From Coriobacteriales bacterium (GTDB taxonomy: Bacteria; Actinomycetota; Coriobacteriia; Coriobacteriales; UBA8131): a DNA stretch of 64,000 nt. Shown here one piece after another: positions 63,469-64,000 of the stretch; the first letter of the stretch is position 1, and each line of letters begins with the position of its first letter. The stretch covers positions 23,160 through 87,159 of the forward strand of contig JAITRZ010000014.1 of NCBI GenBank assembly GCA_031288185.1, in the 5' to 3' direction. Both the position numbers and the translations under genes were made by a program. Below the pieces are notes generated by a model. The model had not been told where the DNA came from, ran no database searches, and worked only from the letters and a program-made list of their open reading frames with translations.

Positions 63469-63607
63469 TATTTGAGTGGCGAAAGATATGGTCAGTACAC
63501 TTCAGATGTATGGCGCGGTGCAATACCCTTTCGGTTGAGAAAGGGCTACAGGCAAAGAGGGGTCTGAGTATCGCTATCGTGCAGGGCATGGTTGGTGCGA
63601 AGGATGT

Positions 63608-64000
63608 TCATTCTTCAGCTTGTTCTTCTGCTTGTACGCCTTTTTCGGCTTTTTTAGCATCCAGTCTTTTGAGTGTCGCATCTGACCGACGGCAGTGTGC
63701 TATTTCCTCCAAAACACGTTCTTTGGTGATTTTGGAGGGAGGATCATGAGCGCGGATGTTATTCATGTAAATTGCTACGTCACCATCCCACGCCTGAAAA
63801 TCAACGGCACAGACCATGTTTACCAGCTCGGTGTCCATATCCACTATCAGATCGGCATATTCATCATCATTCAGGCCGACAGTAAGCCATGCCTCAAAGC
63901 GCACCGAGGAACTCATATTGGAGCGTCTGGCAAAGAAGTCCTCCAGACTGTCTTTTTCTGTCCAGACCTTATGGGGGCCTGTGAAAAGACTATCAATCAC
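63608..64000 (-). CDS. Unrecognised protein, cut by the window edge
   Basis: At least 130 codons are open to the window end on the minus strand; the first possible start seen is GTG at 64000, but the gene may extend further. The sequence contains WLTVGLNDDEYADLIVDMDTELVNMV and a Glu/Lys/Ala-rich tail (AKKAEKGVQAEEQAEE). I do not recognise a family. It is probably cytoplasmic, as no hydrophobic segment is seen. The 130 bp between it and the radical SAM gene shows nothing. Confidence 0.5.
   Translation of the reverse strand: MIDSLFTGPHKVWTEKDSLEDFFARRSNMSSSVRFEAWLTVGLNDDEYADLIVDMDTELVNMVCAVDFQAWDGDVAIYMNNIRAHDPPSKITKERVLEEIAHCRRSDATLKRLDAKKAEKGVQAEEQAEE

Overview
The window most likely comes from an anaerobic, respiratory actinobacterium of the class Coriobacteriia, family Eggerthellaceae (Eggerthella / Adlercreutzia / Gordonibacter / Slackia relatives). 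The grounds are several Tat-exported molybdopterin oxidoreductases with ferredoxin and NrfD/DmsC-type partners, TorD chaperones, an NrfH-like multihaem cytochrome, a membrane-spanning LuxR-type regulator of the kind described in Eggerthella, and moderately G+C-rich housekeeping genes carrying low-complexity insertions. The family is an inference from gene content; no search was possible.

Layout. (1) 1-3.7 kb: visibly more A+T-rich block with the tail of a LysR regulator, a MetE-like methyltransferase and metE, ending at a tRNA-Val. (2) 4-9 kb: a GNAT enzyme, a gamma-glutamyl-cysteine-ligase-like gene paired with a class II glutamine amidotransferase, a deoxyribonucleotidase-like HAD protein, tRNA-Gln and an HPt protein. 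(3) 9-19 kb: housekeeping genes birA, a MATE exporter, glmU-prs-pth, an L,D-transpeptidase and an FKBP lipoprotein. (4) 19-24.5 kb: a Crp/Fnr regulator divergent from a ferredoxin / molybdoenzyme / multihaem cytochrome c operon. (5) 24.7-29.4 kb: a long T-box leader in front of a tryptophanase/tyrosine phenol-lyase-like gene, then an XRE-cupin regulator with an acyl-CoA ligase. (6) 29.4-50.8 kb: the respiratory accessory core. A ferredoxin plus degenerate dehydroquinate-synthase-like pair is followed by a plus-strand operon (unknown protein, TorD, NapG-like, NapH-like, degenerate UvrD-like NTPase). This faces a minus-strand operon (molybdoenzyme, ferredoxin, anchor, unknown protein, TorD). A membrane LuxR regulator and a second paralogous molybdoenzyme-ferredoxin-anchor operon follow. 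(7) 51-64 kb: tRNA-Arg, an MFS transporter, iscS-iscU-iscR, a MOSC protein, a pseudogene remnant, a formate/nitrite transporter, rubredoxin, uvrA and the AmmeMemoRadiSam pair.

How it fits together. Molybdoenzymes exported by Tat would reduce organic or inorganic acceptors outside the membrane, with electrons passed through ferredoxin subunits, quinol-oxidising anchors, NapG/H-like proteins or the NrfH-like cytochrome. TorD proteins would check cofactor loading before export, and the isc genes, the MOSC protein and rubredoxin are consistent with this iron-sulfur-rich, anaerobic economy. The LuxR regulator probably controls both paralogous operons, because both upstream regions carry a matching 17-bp TCAT-N9-ATGA site.

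Most unusual items: the duplicated unknown-protein/TorD module with a translationally coupled degenerate helicase-like gene; the shared LuxR-type operator; a T-box with an apparent Tyr specifier in front of a lyase-like gene lacking a conserved arginine; an AroB-like protein missing two of three zinc ligands; an amidotransferase whose catalytic cysteine follows an ATC codon; and a frameshift in the radical SAM gene. No insertion sequence, CRISPR array, prophage or recognisable defence system was seen.
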